64,000 nt of DNA from positions 25,174,480 through 25,238,479 of the forward strand of contig CM033397.1 of NCBI GenBank assembly GCA_019426215.1, written 5' to 3'. The translations under genes and the position numbers were made by a program. Shown one piece after another: positions 11,613 through 22,931 of the stretch. The stretch is from Buddleja alternifolia. Taxonomy: Eukaryota > Streptophyta > Magnoliopsida > Lamiales > Scrophulariaceae. Position 1 is the stretch's first letter. Every line of letters begins with the position of its first letter. Below the pieces are notes generated by a model. It searched no databases. It worked only from the letters and a program-made list of their open reading frames with translations, and was not told the DNA's origin.

Positions 11613-11619
11613 TATAAAA
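11613..11619 (+). promoter_or_regulatory. TATA box of the viral pregenomic promoter (candidate)
   Basis: CTTATAAAAAGGCG lies between the second ORF and the primer site, where caulimovirids carry the pregenomic RNA promoter. Pyrimidine-rich CTCTTCCCCTTCCTCTCT follows about 35 nt downstream, a plausible start region. An AATAAA at 11738-11743 is a candidate poly(A) signal. Confidence 0.55.
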
Positions 11620-11820
11620 AGGCGAGGCTTTTAGTTATTTTGTAAGTTTGGGCGCATACTCTTCCCCTTCCTCTCTGTTCACTTTCTCGCTTCATCCTTC
11701 ATCTCTATGTCAAATATTGTACTGAAGTTACAGAAGTAATAAAAGAAGAAGTTTATATTGTAAGTTTATTTTAGTTTGTTTTAAGGATGAGCCTTATAGG
11801 CTAAATCCTTTTGTGTTAAA

Positions 11821-11833
11821 TTATATCAGAACC
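11821..11833 (+). promoter_or_regulatory. Decayed tRNA-Met primer site of the caulimovirid
   Basis: TTATATCAGAACC matches the conserved caulimovirid primer site TGGTATCAGAGCC at 10 of 13 positions and lies downstream of the promoter-like region, as expected. The next 100 nt would be the start of the following genome unit, which means the integrated DNA crosses the genome origin. Confidence 0.55.
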
Positions 11834-11945
11834 TAGTGATTATCCTAAAACATGGATTGATAGTTCTAAAAAGGAATCTATATTATGGTGTGGATTTGAA
11901 GAGGTTTGTTTAGTAAACTGGATGAAATGGTTTCTGGTCTATGAA

Positions 11946-12736
11946 AATGTAACAAAATATTTTTTCCATTCTTGAAATAATCCTATAAGGATTTCTAGCA
12001 GAATTTCTGCTTTGAGGCCATCAAATTGCCACCAATGAATAAACCAATTAGGTATGGAGTAGTTATAAACTTCTCCACAAATTTTTATAAACCAAGTATG
12101 ACTATGTTTGTATAAGAAATTTTTTTTCAAAAGCTTTTACATAATCCCAATAATTATATTTAATGGGATTATTGTTAAAATAAAAACTTTTTTCTTTCAA
12201 TGGAGATATTCTTCATTCTTCGACTGATGTAATCTTTTTAATGATGATTTTTGAAAAGTTATAACTTTCTTTATTTCCACTGGCAAAATGTTGTATCTCA
12301 CATGTACCCGTATTATCGAGTAACTTTTCATAATATTGCTGGAATTTATAACTTCCATAAGTAAAACTATGATTATTAATATATCTTTTTAAAATATCTC
12401 AGGGACTATTTTCCCATTTTAAATCACTATTATTGATAAACAGTATAATCCTTTTTTGATCATTTTGTATATAATTCATATTATGAACTTTTTCATCTTC
12501 TTCATTCCCCAAAATTTTGGAATATGATGGGGAAGCTTGGTTATGACCTTCTTTTTGTTTTTAAATTCGAGGAATTCCTTATATAAAGGATCCTGAGATT
12601 CCGATGATAAATCTGCTGCTATGAGCATTTTTCTTCCATGTTGTGTCAGAATATTATCCTGATCTAGGCCACGACCACCCCTGCCTCTACAAGAGGAGGG
12701 TCCTCATCCTCGGGATTGCATGCCTGAAATATTCAT
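11946..12736 (-). pseudogene. Second ORF of the right caulimovirid copy (truncated)
   Basis: The start context TCATAATGAAT is conserved (ATG at 12736, minus). The RGG tract is degraded, and the conserved block HTWFIKICGEVYNYSIPN then FIHWWQF is readable at about 12100-12020. The frame ends at the inversion junction near 11946, losing the lysine-rich C-terminal third. Several frameshifts are present. Confidence 0.6.
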
Positions 12737-12738
12737 TA

Positions 12739-14150
12739 TGATAAATATTTCCGAGTTAAGAAGTCTGGAATTCAAAGTCAAAAGGGGCAAGATGTGCCTG
12801 CCATCTAGCAAACATTTGTTTAGAAACATCATGTTTGAAATCTTTTTGAAACATATATTTGGCTACTTTGCAATCTGTTTTGATTATGAATTTCTGATTA
12901 TATAAATCATCTTGAAATTTTAATACACATTTTACTATAGCAAGAATTTTTTTAGCTATGGTAGCATAATTTTTCTGGCTATTATTTCATTTTCCTGAAT
13001 GAAATCTAATAAGATTTTCTTGTTTTGTTACAGGATTAACTTGTTTTAAGATACCCCCATACCCAATATCAGAAGCATCAGTTTCTACAATTTTCTCCCA
13101 ATTTGGGTTTGCCAACATTAAACAAGGTAATGTTTGAACTTTTTCTTTTATTTTCTTGACAACATTAGTATGCTGGTCAGACCAAAGTTTTGGTTTCTTT
13201 TTTAGTCTATCATATAAAATAGCAGTATCTTCAGCATGATTTCTATGATAGGCTGAAATATAATTTAAACTTCCTAAAAATCTTTGCAATGGAGTTTTAT
13301 CAGTTATTTCATCTGGAAATTTAGAAGCAAATTCTATACTTCTATTTATAGGGATAATATTACCCTTTTCAATATTATGTCCTAAAAACCTAACATTAGT
13401 TTGGAACAAAGAAATTTTTGGTTTGGATATAACCAATCCATTTTGAATAATAATTTTTCTAAAAATATCTAAATGCTTAAAATGTAATTCAATATCTTTG
13501 GAGCAAAACAAGAATATCATCAATATACACAATAATAAATTTACTATATGGAGCGAAAATATCATTCATTATTTTCTGAGATTATGAAGAAGCATTCTTC
13601 AGACCAAAGGGGATAACATTCCATTCATAATATCCTATGGGAACATTAAAAGCAGTTTTATATCTGTCAGATTTATTAATCTGAATTTGCAAATATCCTA
13701 ATTTTAAATCAAATTTGGAAACTATAATAGCATTATATAATCTATCTAAAAGATTTTTTTTATTAGGAATGGGGTGTCTAATCCATTTTAAAACTTTATT
13801 AAGAGGTTTATAATTTAATACTAGTCTAGGGACTCCACTTTCCTGCTCATTATGTTTATTAACATAAAATGCAGTACATGACCATGGAGATTGAGACAGA
13901 CAAATTAATTTTTTATTAAGCAAAGATTCAATTTCTTTTTTGCATAATTCTAAATATTCAGAATTCATTTGACAAGGCCTAGTCGTGGTAGGAATATGTT
14001 TTTCATCAAAATCATTTTCATAAGGAAGATCAACAATATGTTTCTTCCTATCCCAAAATGCTTTAGGATGATCATTACAAATTTCTAAGCAAAATTTATT
14101 ATGAAGAAGTTTTATTTTATCCTGTAATTTAGGATTTTGAAGTTTTTCTT
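12739..14150 (-). pseudogene. RT and RNase H of the right caulimovirid copy
   Basis: Minus-strand frames 13968-13582 and 13565-12987 give the RT blocks (LICLSQSPWSCTAFY, PRLVLNYKPLNKVLKWIRHP, FLGHNIEKGNI) and the RNase H motif VETDASDIGYGGILKQ. The catalytic YIDD coding sequence is present near 13530 but shifted out of frame by a small insertion, so the RT would be inactive. RT-to-RNase H continuity is better than in the left copy. Confidence 0.9.
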
Positions 14151-14156
14151 CAATAG

Positions 14157-14560
14157 TTAAAATATTGACTTCATTTTTGAGAAATTTAATTGATTTTCTT
14201 TAGCTTTGAGATGTTCATACATCCCATGTAATACTTTTGTAAAAGGTTTTGTTACAAATTTAAGATGTATAGGCTTATTATTATAACTGCCTATAATTCT
14301 CTCTTTATTTACTGTTATAAAAGGATAAATTTTTGTAATAAAAGGTGAACCAAGTATTACTTGATTTGAAATATTTTTAACAAGTAAAAAACTTGTTGGA
14401 ATGCACTTTCTATCAATGCAAACAAAAGCTTTTGGAAGTTTAAATCTGATATCCAATTTTTGTGCTCCAGCATGTGATAAAGTATGTGTAGTCTTTTGAA
14501 AATACCTGGTAGGGATTAATCCTTCCTATATAACATTTAAATCTGCACCTCTATCAATTA
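14157..14560 (-). pseudogene. Aspartic protease of the right caulimovirid copy
   Basis: Minus-strand frame 14456-14157 contains the protease body (FVCIDRKCIPTSFLLVKNIS). The upstream active-site region reads LIDRGADLNVI, so the serine of the D-S-G triplet is replaced by arginine. A stop separates the active-site segment from the body. Confidence 0.75.
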
Positions 14561-14908
14561 AAGCAATAAATTCTTTTGAAAAGTAATTATCTATCAAAAG
14601 AGTAATTTTAATAGTCCATTTTTGAGAAATTATATGTTCAAGAGTATTTAAAAAATTATCATTTGGAAATTGATAGTTAGTCATATTAACCATTTGTTCC
14701 TCTTGGGGAATAGAATTGGTTTCGGAATTATTTTCTAATTTTGATATTCTATTGTCAAGAATTTTATTTTCTTGTTTTAAAGAATCAATTTGTTTTCTTA
14801 AATGATTCATTTGTATCATAATATCATTTAAGGATGTACGGGTTGTAACCACATTTCTTTGGTTGAGATGTTTATAAACTTTAGTCATTGAATATGGTTC
14901 AGGAGAAG
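14526..14908 (-). pseudogene. Coat-to-protease spacer of the right caulimovirid copy
   Basis: The coiled-coil-like segment of the left copy recurs here on the minus strand (MIQMNHLRKQIDSLKQENKI), preceded by about 20 extra codons (TSPEPYSMTKVYKHLNQRN) that the left copy lacks because it is truncated. The LINE insertion site lies just upstream at 14909-14924. Confidence 0.65.
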
Positions 14909-14924
14909 TTATCACTTTTTCTCT
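14909..14924. repeat. LINE target-site duplication, left copy
   Basis: TTATCACTTTTTCTCT here is repeated exactly at 21211-21226. The two flank a 6,286-bp LINE, and the viral sequence resumes beyond the second copy. Confidence 0.95.
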
Positions 14925-14992
14925 TCTTTTTTTTTTGAAAAGAAACGATAGTACTTTATTTAAAACGAATCAGCTAAAAAGGCAGAAAGCAC

Positions 14993-17900
14993 TTAGAGAG
15001 GTAACACAGAATTCCCCTCAAGTTCCCCAGTCGAAGACCGAGCTAACAAATGTGCAGTCTCATTTCATACTCTACGAACAAAGCTAAAAATAACCTTATC
15101 AAAAAACGGAACAAAATCTAGAATATCGTTAACTAACGAACCCAAAAGTGAAAGATCCCTCATCTTCTTCCTCAGCTTGGTGATCAAGGCCAAACAGTCG
15201 CCCTTGACCTGGATACTTCACCAACCTCTTCGATGTGCAAGAAACATGGCATCTCACGCCGCAATGGCTTCTGCAACTTCCGGTACTGACCCAAACGTCC
15301 TTCTTTAGTGCATCTACGCTAAGCATTCACCAGATGAGTCCCTAGCTATGCAACGCAATCCCGTCACCTGATTATTCTCGAGAATGGCTCCATCGAAGTT
15401 CACCTTGACCACTTCCCACCTCGGTGGTACCCAACGCGACTCATCCGTCTCCTTTATCAATGGTAAACACCTTTCGACAGCATCCTCGTACACCACTCGC
15501 AATACCCTAGCCTTTGACACCATTATATCCGGAGAGGCCGTGAGTTTGTCCATTATGGATGAGTTTCGGTTGTTCCAAATCATCCAGCAAAGTGTGATAA
15601 ATAGATGATATTCCTCCTTTTCCAGATTCGCCAAGCAATGTCTGAACCAGCTTTCCACATCCAAATGCCATTGCGAAATGATATTCCAAGGTAAGTTCGA
15701 CATAGCCCACACTAACCGAACAAACGAGCACGACAATAACGCATGATTCGTATCCTCCTCCTATGATCCACAATAAGGACACGCTGCATCCACTCTGACC
15801 CGACGCCATCTCATATTACAAACTGTGGGTGTCGCATTTTTGCATGCACGCCATGCAAATATTTTGATCTTAGGTGCCACCTTTGCTCTCCATAAAAAAT
15901 CCCAGGACGACCGACCAGGTCCCCCCTTTAAGCCCGACCCCGACTCCTTATTTGAGTTCGACAAATCCTGAGCTAAGTGATAAGCACTCCTAACAAAGAA
16001 AGAGCCATTCCTCGTGTAATGCCAAACTAACATATCCTCATTGTTTCGAGAACCCAGCGGTATTGACAATATACTATCCACATCTTCCCTCCAAAAATTT
16101 TCTCCTAACAACTGAACATCCCACTAACCCGACTGCTCCTCAATCAAATCACTCACTCGTGTATCTTCAGGCAGCAACCTCCACGACGTCGCTAATTTGA
16201 ACCTACGAGGTCTCGGAATCCATGGATCATTTCATATATTAATGTTCATCCCCGAACCCACTCGCCATCTATACCCACCTTTCAATATGTAACTCGCCAC
16301 CCTAATACTCTTCCACGTATGAGAGTCGTTCGAACACTCCTTTACCTCCATCATATCCAAATCCCGGTAATATCTCGCACGTAACAGTCGAGCCAGTAGA
16401 CAACCTGGATTTTGAAGTAGTCGCCATCCCTGTTTGGATAACATAGCCAGATTAAACTCCTTTAGTTCTCTAAACCGGATCCCCCTTTCATCCTTTCTCG
16501 CACACAACTTCGACCACGCCACCCAATGCAACTTTTTCACCTCCCGATTGTTCCACCAGAAATCAGCCATAGCCGATTCAATTTCCCGAAGTAGATAGTT
16601 CGAAAGAGTGAAACAGCTCATAGCATAAGTGGGTATTGACTGAATTATTGCCTTTAGCAACACCTCCTTCCCCTCTTGCGATAAGAACTTCGAACTCCAA
16701 CCCTCCAATCTTGAATGAACTCTGCCTCAAATAGAAGCAAAAACCTCTTTACGTGATTTCCCCACCACCGCCGGCAGGCCCAAATATTTATCATGTTCAT
16801 CAGCTAACTCCACCCCAAGAATGCTTGCCAACGCCCCCTTCTTATCCTTCGATGTATTTTTACTGAAGACCACTGTTGACTTTTGTAGGTTAATCTCTTG
16901 CCCTGATGCATTCGCATAACGAGAGAACAAATTTTTCAGACATTGCATCGCTTCCTCTGTTGCCTGACAGTAGATCATGGTGTCATCCGCAAAGAGGAGA
17001 TGGTTAACCACATGGGCCTGTCTAGCAATCCGTACCCCCTCCAAGTGACCAGCACGCTCCTCTGACTGCAATAAAGCACTAAACACCTCCGAACATAAAA
17101 GGAACAAGTAGGGAGAGAGAGAGGGTCTCCTTGCCTGAGCCCTCTCTGGGGGGGGTAAGATATCCAAATTGGGATCCTGTAAGCATGGAAGAATAAGTAA
17201 CCGAAGAAATACACACCATAATAAGATCAACAATACATTAGTGAAACCCTAGACGCTCTAACACTCTCCAAAGAAATATCCACTCCACTCTGTCATACGC
17301 TTTGCTCATGTCAAGTTTCAGGGCCGCATGTCCCTCTTTACCCCAAGTCTTGTTTTTCAAATAGTGATTGATTTCGTAAGCCACAAGAATATTATCTGAG
17401 ATAAGGCGGCCCGGGATAAAAGCTGACTGAGTTTCAGAGATAATATCATTTAGGAAAGGTTTTATACGGTTGGCTAGAGTCTTAGACGCCATTTTATATA
17501 TCACATTACATAAACTAATAGGCCGGAATTGAGTTATGGACTCGGGATTATTACACTTAGGAATGAGAACAATATGCGTAAAATTGAGCTTAGGAAGTAA
17601 CTCATGAGAATTAAGAATATTCAGAACACACGCAGACATATCTTTACCCACAATGGTCTAAAATTTCTGGAAAAAATAAAGGGGACATACCGTCAGGGCC
17701 TGGTGATTTCATCGGGTTCATTTGTGACAAGGAGGTCGAAACCTCTTCTGCAGTGAATCTCCAGGTCAACTCCTTATTCATGATATCTGTCACTTTTGGC
17801 TGGATAAACTCAATCACTTCTTCCAAGTCCTGAGCCGATGGTCGTACCGAGGCAAAAATGTGACCGAAATATTCAGTGATAATCCTCTGGATTTCCTCAT

Positions 17901-19060
17901 CCTTTTCCTTCCATACCTCCTCACTATCTTTAAGCCGAGAGATCGAATTTCTTTTCCTCCTGTCTGACGCACACGAATGGAAAAACGTAGTATTTCGGTC
18001 CCCTTCCTTTAACCACAATGCTCTGCTTCTTTGTTTCCATCTCGTCTCTTTCTTAGCCAATAATTCCTCTAACTAATTCTGCTTCCTGTCTCGACCCCGC
18101 CATGATGCACCCACTTCTGAGGATTTTCAGGCGCTCCTCCAGCTCTTTTATTCGACGTGGAATTTGCCGGAATTCATTTTTATCCCAACATAGAAGCCCC
18201 ACTTGACACTTCTTAATATTATTCCACACTCCCTCATTCACCCTAGACGAGTCACACGGATCCCATGCCTCCCTAATCACTTTCTCACAGTCCGCACTCC
18301 TCAACCATGTCGCTTCAAACCGGAATTTCCTTCTGCCAGGCCGATTCTGTGTTTGTTGTTCTAGGACAATATCAATAAGGATAACACTATGATCTGAATG
18401 TAACATTGGTATAGTAGGACCCGTAGCATTCGGGAACCTGGAACACCATTTAACATTTGCACACACTCTGTCCAGCCTACAATGAACATTCTGATCCTCC
18501 AACCTGTCGTTGTTCCACGTCACCAACGTCCCTCTATAACCTAAATCGTACAACTCTAATTCACTAAGAGCCTTGCGGAAATCCCTCATCTGCCATAGGG
18601 CCCGCTTTCTCATGCTAATCTGCTCATGAGGGTAAAGTACCTCATTAAAGTCCCCCGCAACAAGCCAAGGCGCATAAGAAGCCCCACTCAGTCGCTTAAG
18701 CGTCTTCCAACTCACCTTTCAATTGCTCACCTATGATTCCCCGTAGAAACCCAAAAAACGTCAACCCTCACTTTATGAAGAGGGGCCCAAACTAACATCA
18801 ATGTGATTGACAGAGAAAGACTGAAGGGCCACTTCAGACGATTTACCCCATAAGAGAGCTAAACCGCCCGAGAGGCCCCTCGACTCGACACAGATACCAA
18901 AATAATTGAGACGATTTTTAAGACACTCAAAAGCAAACTTATCTAATCTAGTTTAAGACAGAAAAATTAAAAATGCGGAGAAACGACGAATGAGCTTAGA
19001 AAGCTCAAGAACTTCGCGGGGCCCTCCCAAACCCTGACAGTTCCAACATAAGATACTCAT
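14993..19060 (-). pseudogene. LINE ORF2: endonuclease, reverse transcriptase, RNase H
   Basis: ATG at 19060 overlaps the ORF1 stop as ATGA, and the frame closes with TAA at 14993-14995; this span is exactly 1,356 codons. The order is: endonuclease (start MSILCWNCQGLGGPREV; GDFNEVL; LHSDHSVI), RT (RPISLCNVIYKMASKTLANR, QSAFIPGRLISDN, LKLDMSKAYDRVEW, LRQGDPLS, LLFADDTMIY), a zf-RVT segment (FLWRAKVAPKIKIFAWRA, CPYCGS) and RNase H (VKVNFDGAI). The frame is shared by most segments, but 18060-17238 sits in shifted frames and there are scattered stops. It would nick DNA and prime reverse transcription at the target. Confidence 0.92.
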
Positions 19061-20625
19061 TGGGCTTGATGGGACTGCCCTCTCCCAGTCTCCACCGGAC
19101 TATCAGGTTCGTCAATTAGACGAAGGGACAGGCGCTTTGGTGTAGGCTCAATTGCCTCCACGGGCACCTCAGACACATCAAGTTGTTTTCTTTTAAAAGA
19201 CCCAGGGGTGGTCTGGCTAATTTCCAAGACTCGTGAGGTTATCAAAGACCTATTTTTTCGAGAAAATCTGCCCTTAGTAGGTCGTGGTGGTGTTGCTGCA
19301 ATTTGAAGCGGGATGTTGATCAACACCGGACATAAAAGGGTACTCTGGCCTTCATGAATTGTTTGGAAATTTTGGTGACCCGACCCCTGTACCATTTGAA
19401 AACCATGAGTGGGTGTGTGTGTGGGCGAGTTTAAAACAGAAACCCTAGACAAGCTTTGTCCTTTGACCACAACATTAGACATAGACGGAACAATTGAATT
19501 TATCACATTGACGCCTACCTCGGGACTGATTTGTTGACCGAATCCCTCACGACTATTAGGGCCCCTCTGATCATTTTGACTAGCAGTCTCTTGATACCCT
19601 ATCCGCTAGTTTTGGTACACTTCGAATTCATCATCGTGTTCCGTACGGATCCAGACTGTTCTGTAAATCGGACTCAAGTTATTAGCAGTGTCCCTAACCT
19701 CAACATTGTCTAAACCCTCTGAGCTATCAACCCCCGTTTCCCGCCCCTGCATGTGGGCCCTCTTGAAGGTACTGTTTGGTATTGGTTGCCGAACCGGAAG
19801 CCAATCGCCTGTGTCAGACTTACCCGGCATGGAATTCGCTGAGAGGGCCGGAGAAGCAAGATTACTACTAGCACCTTGCGCCCCCCCCCATTGGTGGTCG
19901 TCCCGCTGCCCAAAGCTTGGGCCCAAACGGGAATTCAACACCGGGATCAATAAAATCCTCCTTGTAGCGAGTCTCACAGTAGCTGAAAAGATGACCCATC
20001 TTCCCACAGAGATAACAGTAATCAGGTAGCCTTTCGTAAGCTAACTGCACACTCAACGACTCATTCCCAGATTTAAGCTTAACTACCCTGAGTAGTGTAT
20101 TGGTTACATCCAAAGATACCCTAATGCACATGATTGAACCTCATGATACTCCTTTTTCCGCCAGTTCCACTCCAACAAATTTTCCAATGTTATCACTAAT
20201 ATACATAGCAATATCCTTCGTCATCTGGCTGAGAGGTAAACCCTTAATATGTACTGTGAAATCGCACTCATCCAGTGGTTTTGTAATTGGATCATCATCA
20301 ATCCCAAGTTTTTTCATTACAATTAACTCCTTATCGAAACACATGGCCCTCCGTCGAGAGCTCAACGCATATCCAGAATATGGCAAAAAATGACTAAGAA
20401 CCGTCCATTCTCCAACCTATCCACCTCCAACCCCTTAACCGGTTTGAACATACGTGTGATGGTATTCTTGAAAGCCATGAAGTTTACCCGTTGGCCCGTG
20501 AGAAGCCTCACAACAATTATCAGCCCCGTAAACTTCTTCCATATCTGAGCCAGAATCTCTACTTCACTTGCCACCCTTTCAGTAAGGGAGAGAACCTCCT
20601 TCAGCCGAATGAGTTCTTCCTCCAT
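19057..20625 (-). pseudogene. LINE ORF1: DUF4283 and CCHC zinc knuckle protein
   Basis: The start MEEELIRLKEVLSL lies at 20625. A DUF4283-like RNA-binding region (FMAFKNTITRMFKPVKGLEV, CDFTVHIKGLPLSQMTKDIA) is followed by an intact knuckle CYLCGKMGHLFSYC at about 20010-19980 (C-x2-C-x4-H-x4-C). A basic, proline-rich tail ends at TGA 19057. Frameshifts near 20370, 20135 and 19870 break it. The protein would coat the LINE RNA. Confidence 0.85.
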
Positions 20626-21210
20626 CCGAACACTTACTAATCTCTGGATTCTAGCGACGAGTTAATGCACAGCCAAAAGATAAACAAAACCAGAATACTC
20701 TGAGAGCTAACACCGAGGATCCCTAGCACAAGAAAGAATAAGACCTGTTAGCCACAAAAAACAATAACAATAAACTAGACAAACCCTAAACAACCTAGAC
20801 ACAGCAAAAACGAAACCAGAAGAAAGCAAAGCACGGAAGAAAACTGACACAAACTGAAAACGCCCGAAGCCGACTAACACAATTGTAACGAACTAAAATC
20901 AGGAAGCAAACATAACACAGCAAGAACGAAATATTAACAAAGAAAACCAATCACCCAGCCCCTGCAAAGGGGATGAAAACCAATCTTGGAGTTCCAAGGT
21001 TCCCGAAACTTCCACGTACAAAGTGTCTTCAAGAGATAGAAACGGATTGAACAAAACCTCTCGCACTCAACCTCACACAAATCTGCTCTCACCCGCGAAA
21101 ATTGATAAAGAAACGATGGAAACTATAAACCCTAAACCTAAAAATTGTTAAACGTGAGAGAGAAGGAAACTCTCACAAGGAGAGAGAAAGTCGCCTTCCA
21201 AGCCTATTCA
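20626..21210 (-). other. LINE 5' untranslated region
   Basis: No reading frame of note. This minus-strand leader lies between the TSD and ORF1 and probably contains the internal promoter. It is rich in A/G on the sense-complement and has CTCTCTCC-like tracts at its 5' end. Confidence 0.6.
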
Positions 21211-21226
21211 TTATCACTTTTTCTCT
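21211..21226. repeat. LINE target-site duplication, right copy
   Basis: Exact second copy of TTATCACTTTTTCTCT (see 14909-14924). Viral coat-side sequence continues from 21227. Confidence 0.95.
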
Positions 21227-21418
21227 AATATTTCTAGTATCACTAGAAGTACTTGGATCAGTTTCAATTTGATCGATTATTTTGGATCTTAAATCAGAAT
21301 CTTTAATGTGTTTAAGCATTTCAAAAATATTTTGACTATCTAGAAAATTTATTTCCATATCTTGAAACTATGATAAAATTTTATAATATTCTTCTTATTC
21401 AATACTATTGATACAAGG

Positions 21419-22931
21419 TTATCCCTGACGACAAGGTTCACATTTGGAATCTGATGTTGATTCTGATTCAGATATTAATGAGGCTTTTTCTAAAGCTTTA
21501 AGATTTTCAGAATCATTATCCCATTCTGAAGATGATTCTATTTCTGAATTATCAGAAGTATCAGAATTTAATAATAATTTTGAGATTTTTTCTTTTGTAT
21601 CATTATCTATTTGAAGATTATTAATTTTCTTTTTGGTCCAGTAATTTCTAGCATAATGACCAGTTCTTCCGCATTTTCTACAAATAATAAGTTTTCTTTT
21701 ATCTTTTTTATTTTCTTCTCTTTCTGTTATTCTTTTTAATTTTTTCTCCCATTTTTTCTGAGAATATTTTCTTTTCCTTTTAGGATAATCCATTTTTTTA
21801 TCGCTTTTCTTCCCTTTTACATTTTTATCCGGAGAAGGTAAATTCATGCCAAATTGACTACAAAATTGATCTGATTGTTTTATTTCTATTAGGTTTTGTC
21901 TTTTTAATTGTTGGTTTAATTTAATTTCAATACAAAGATTTAATCCTTTTTGAATACATGTTCCGATTAATTTCCCATAAGTATAATTATCATAAAGAAT
22001 AGACATTAAATTACCTTTTAAAATTCTTCGTACTCTTTCTGCAAATAAATGAGGTAATCCATCAGCAATTTTTGATTTCCAATGAGAACTATTACTCTCG
22101 GGAAATTCCATGACTCTACTTAGAAAAGTATCCTTGTACCATCTAAAATCTGTTAGTGTTTTACACTTAAGATTTTGTAATATTGTATGAATAGTTTCAC
22201 TAATCAGAATGTCTTCTAGTAAAATGTTCAACAATATTAACAATTAGGGTGTAAACTGAATTTTCAATTAATCTATTATCTTCCTGTTTAACAGTATTTA
22301 AGATCTCATCTCTATTATTTTGAGTTAAATAATGATCCCACAGCCTTTTAATTTGCCTGTAAATCCTGCAATTATCATTTTTGCAACATTTTTATCTGTA
22401 TTTCCATTATTTTTACAGATAGTAGAATACATAAGCATCCTATGAACAACATTATAAATCTGTTTTTCAGTATATCCATCAATATTCCATTCATAAATAT
22501 TTCTTCCACTATAACTAGTACTAAGAATATATTCTTGTTCTTCATGTAAGACATCCATAGGAGAAGGTCTCTTGCAATAATATAATCTTTGATGAGGCTT
22601 ATCAGCCATTTCCAATTGTCAAGTTTATTAATTTTTTCATTGGTATAATGGTATTAGATCCTTCATGTAAAGTTTTAACAAAATCTTGTTCTAAAGTATT
22701 TATTGTTAATTTACCAAATTTATCATTTAATAATTTTTTTAATTCTGTTACAGATTTTAACTTAAAATCTTTGATTTGAGGAGGAGGTTGAATACTTGGA
22801 CTAGCGGTATGACCAATTTCAACTAATTCGAGATTCTTATCTGAATTCTTGGATTGATCTATGAGAGCAATTAGTTTATTTACTCTATCATGTAACGAGG
22901 CTATCTGTTCTCCTAAGACATTAAGGAACAT
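21419..22931 (-). pseudogene. Caulimovirid coat protein region
   Basis: Minus-strand segments 22931-22602 (a heptad-like stretch, LHDRVNKLIALIDQ), 22615-22325 and 22243-21419 together form the coat region. A lysine-rich basic patch (KGKKSDKKMDYPKRKRKYSQ) precedes a knuckle CRKCGRTGHYARN in which the last cysteine is tyrosine (TAC, consistent with TGC to TAC). An acidic serine/glutamate tail follows. Basic patch plus knuckle is the nucleic-acid-binding end of caulimovirid coat proteins. Frameshifts occur near 22620 and 22250. Confidence 0.75.

Larger units (their letters stand above)
7947..11945 (+). mobile_element. Endogenous caulimovirid, left copy
   Basis: Plus-strand pieces run in the order coat-protease spacer, aspartic protease, RT, RNase H, a second ORF with an RGG tract, a promoter-like region, a decayed tRNA-Met primer site and the beginning of the next genome unit. 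This layout, with RT followed by RNase H and no integrase, is that of Caulimoviridae; a second ORF after pol recalls petuvirus/florendovirus-like endogenous viruses. It starts abruptly at 7947 in mid-genome and ends at about 11945, where an inverted copy begins. The reading frames are broken and I infer no infectivity. Confidence 0.85.
11946..14908 (-). mobile_element. Endogenous caulimovirid, right copy, distal half
   Basis: This is the inverted counterpart of 7947-10881. On the minus strand it holds the spacer, protease, RT, RNase H and second ORF in order, and it ends abruptly in the second ORF at about 11946, back-to-back with the left copy. It continues on the far side of a LINE insertion (21227-24212). 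Private lesions distinguish it from the left copy. Confidence 0.85.
14925..21210 (-). mobile_element. Near-full-length L1-type LINE
   Basis: Bounded by a 16-bp perfect TSD. On the minus strand it has a roughly 585-nt 5' leader, ORF1 with a CCHC knuckle, ORF2 with endonuclease, RT and a C-terminal RNase H, an AATAAA near 14963, and an A-tail (10 T on the plus strand, 14927-14936). RNase H at the end of ORF2 is a feature of many plant L1 elements. It sits inside the caulimovirid. It is more GC-rich than its neighbours and only modestly damaged, hence relatively young. Confidence 0.95.

Noticed and set aside
19688..20393. Plus-strand frames opposite LINE ORF1
   Set aside because: Shadows; ORF1 is identified on the minus strand by DUF4283 and the CCHC knuckle.
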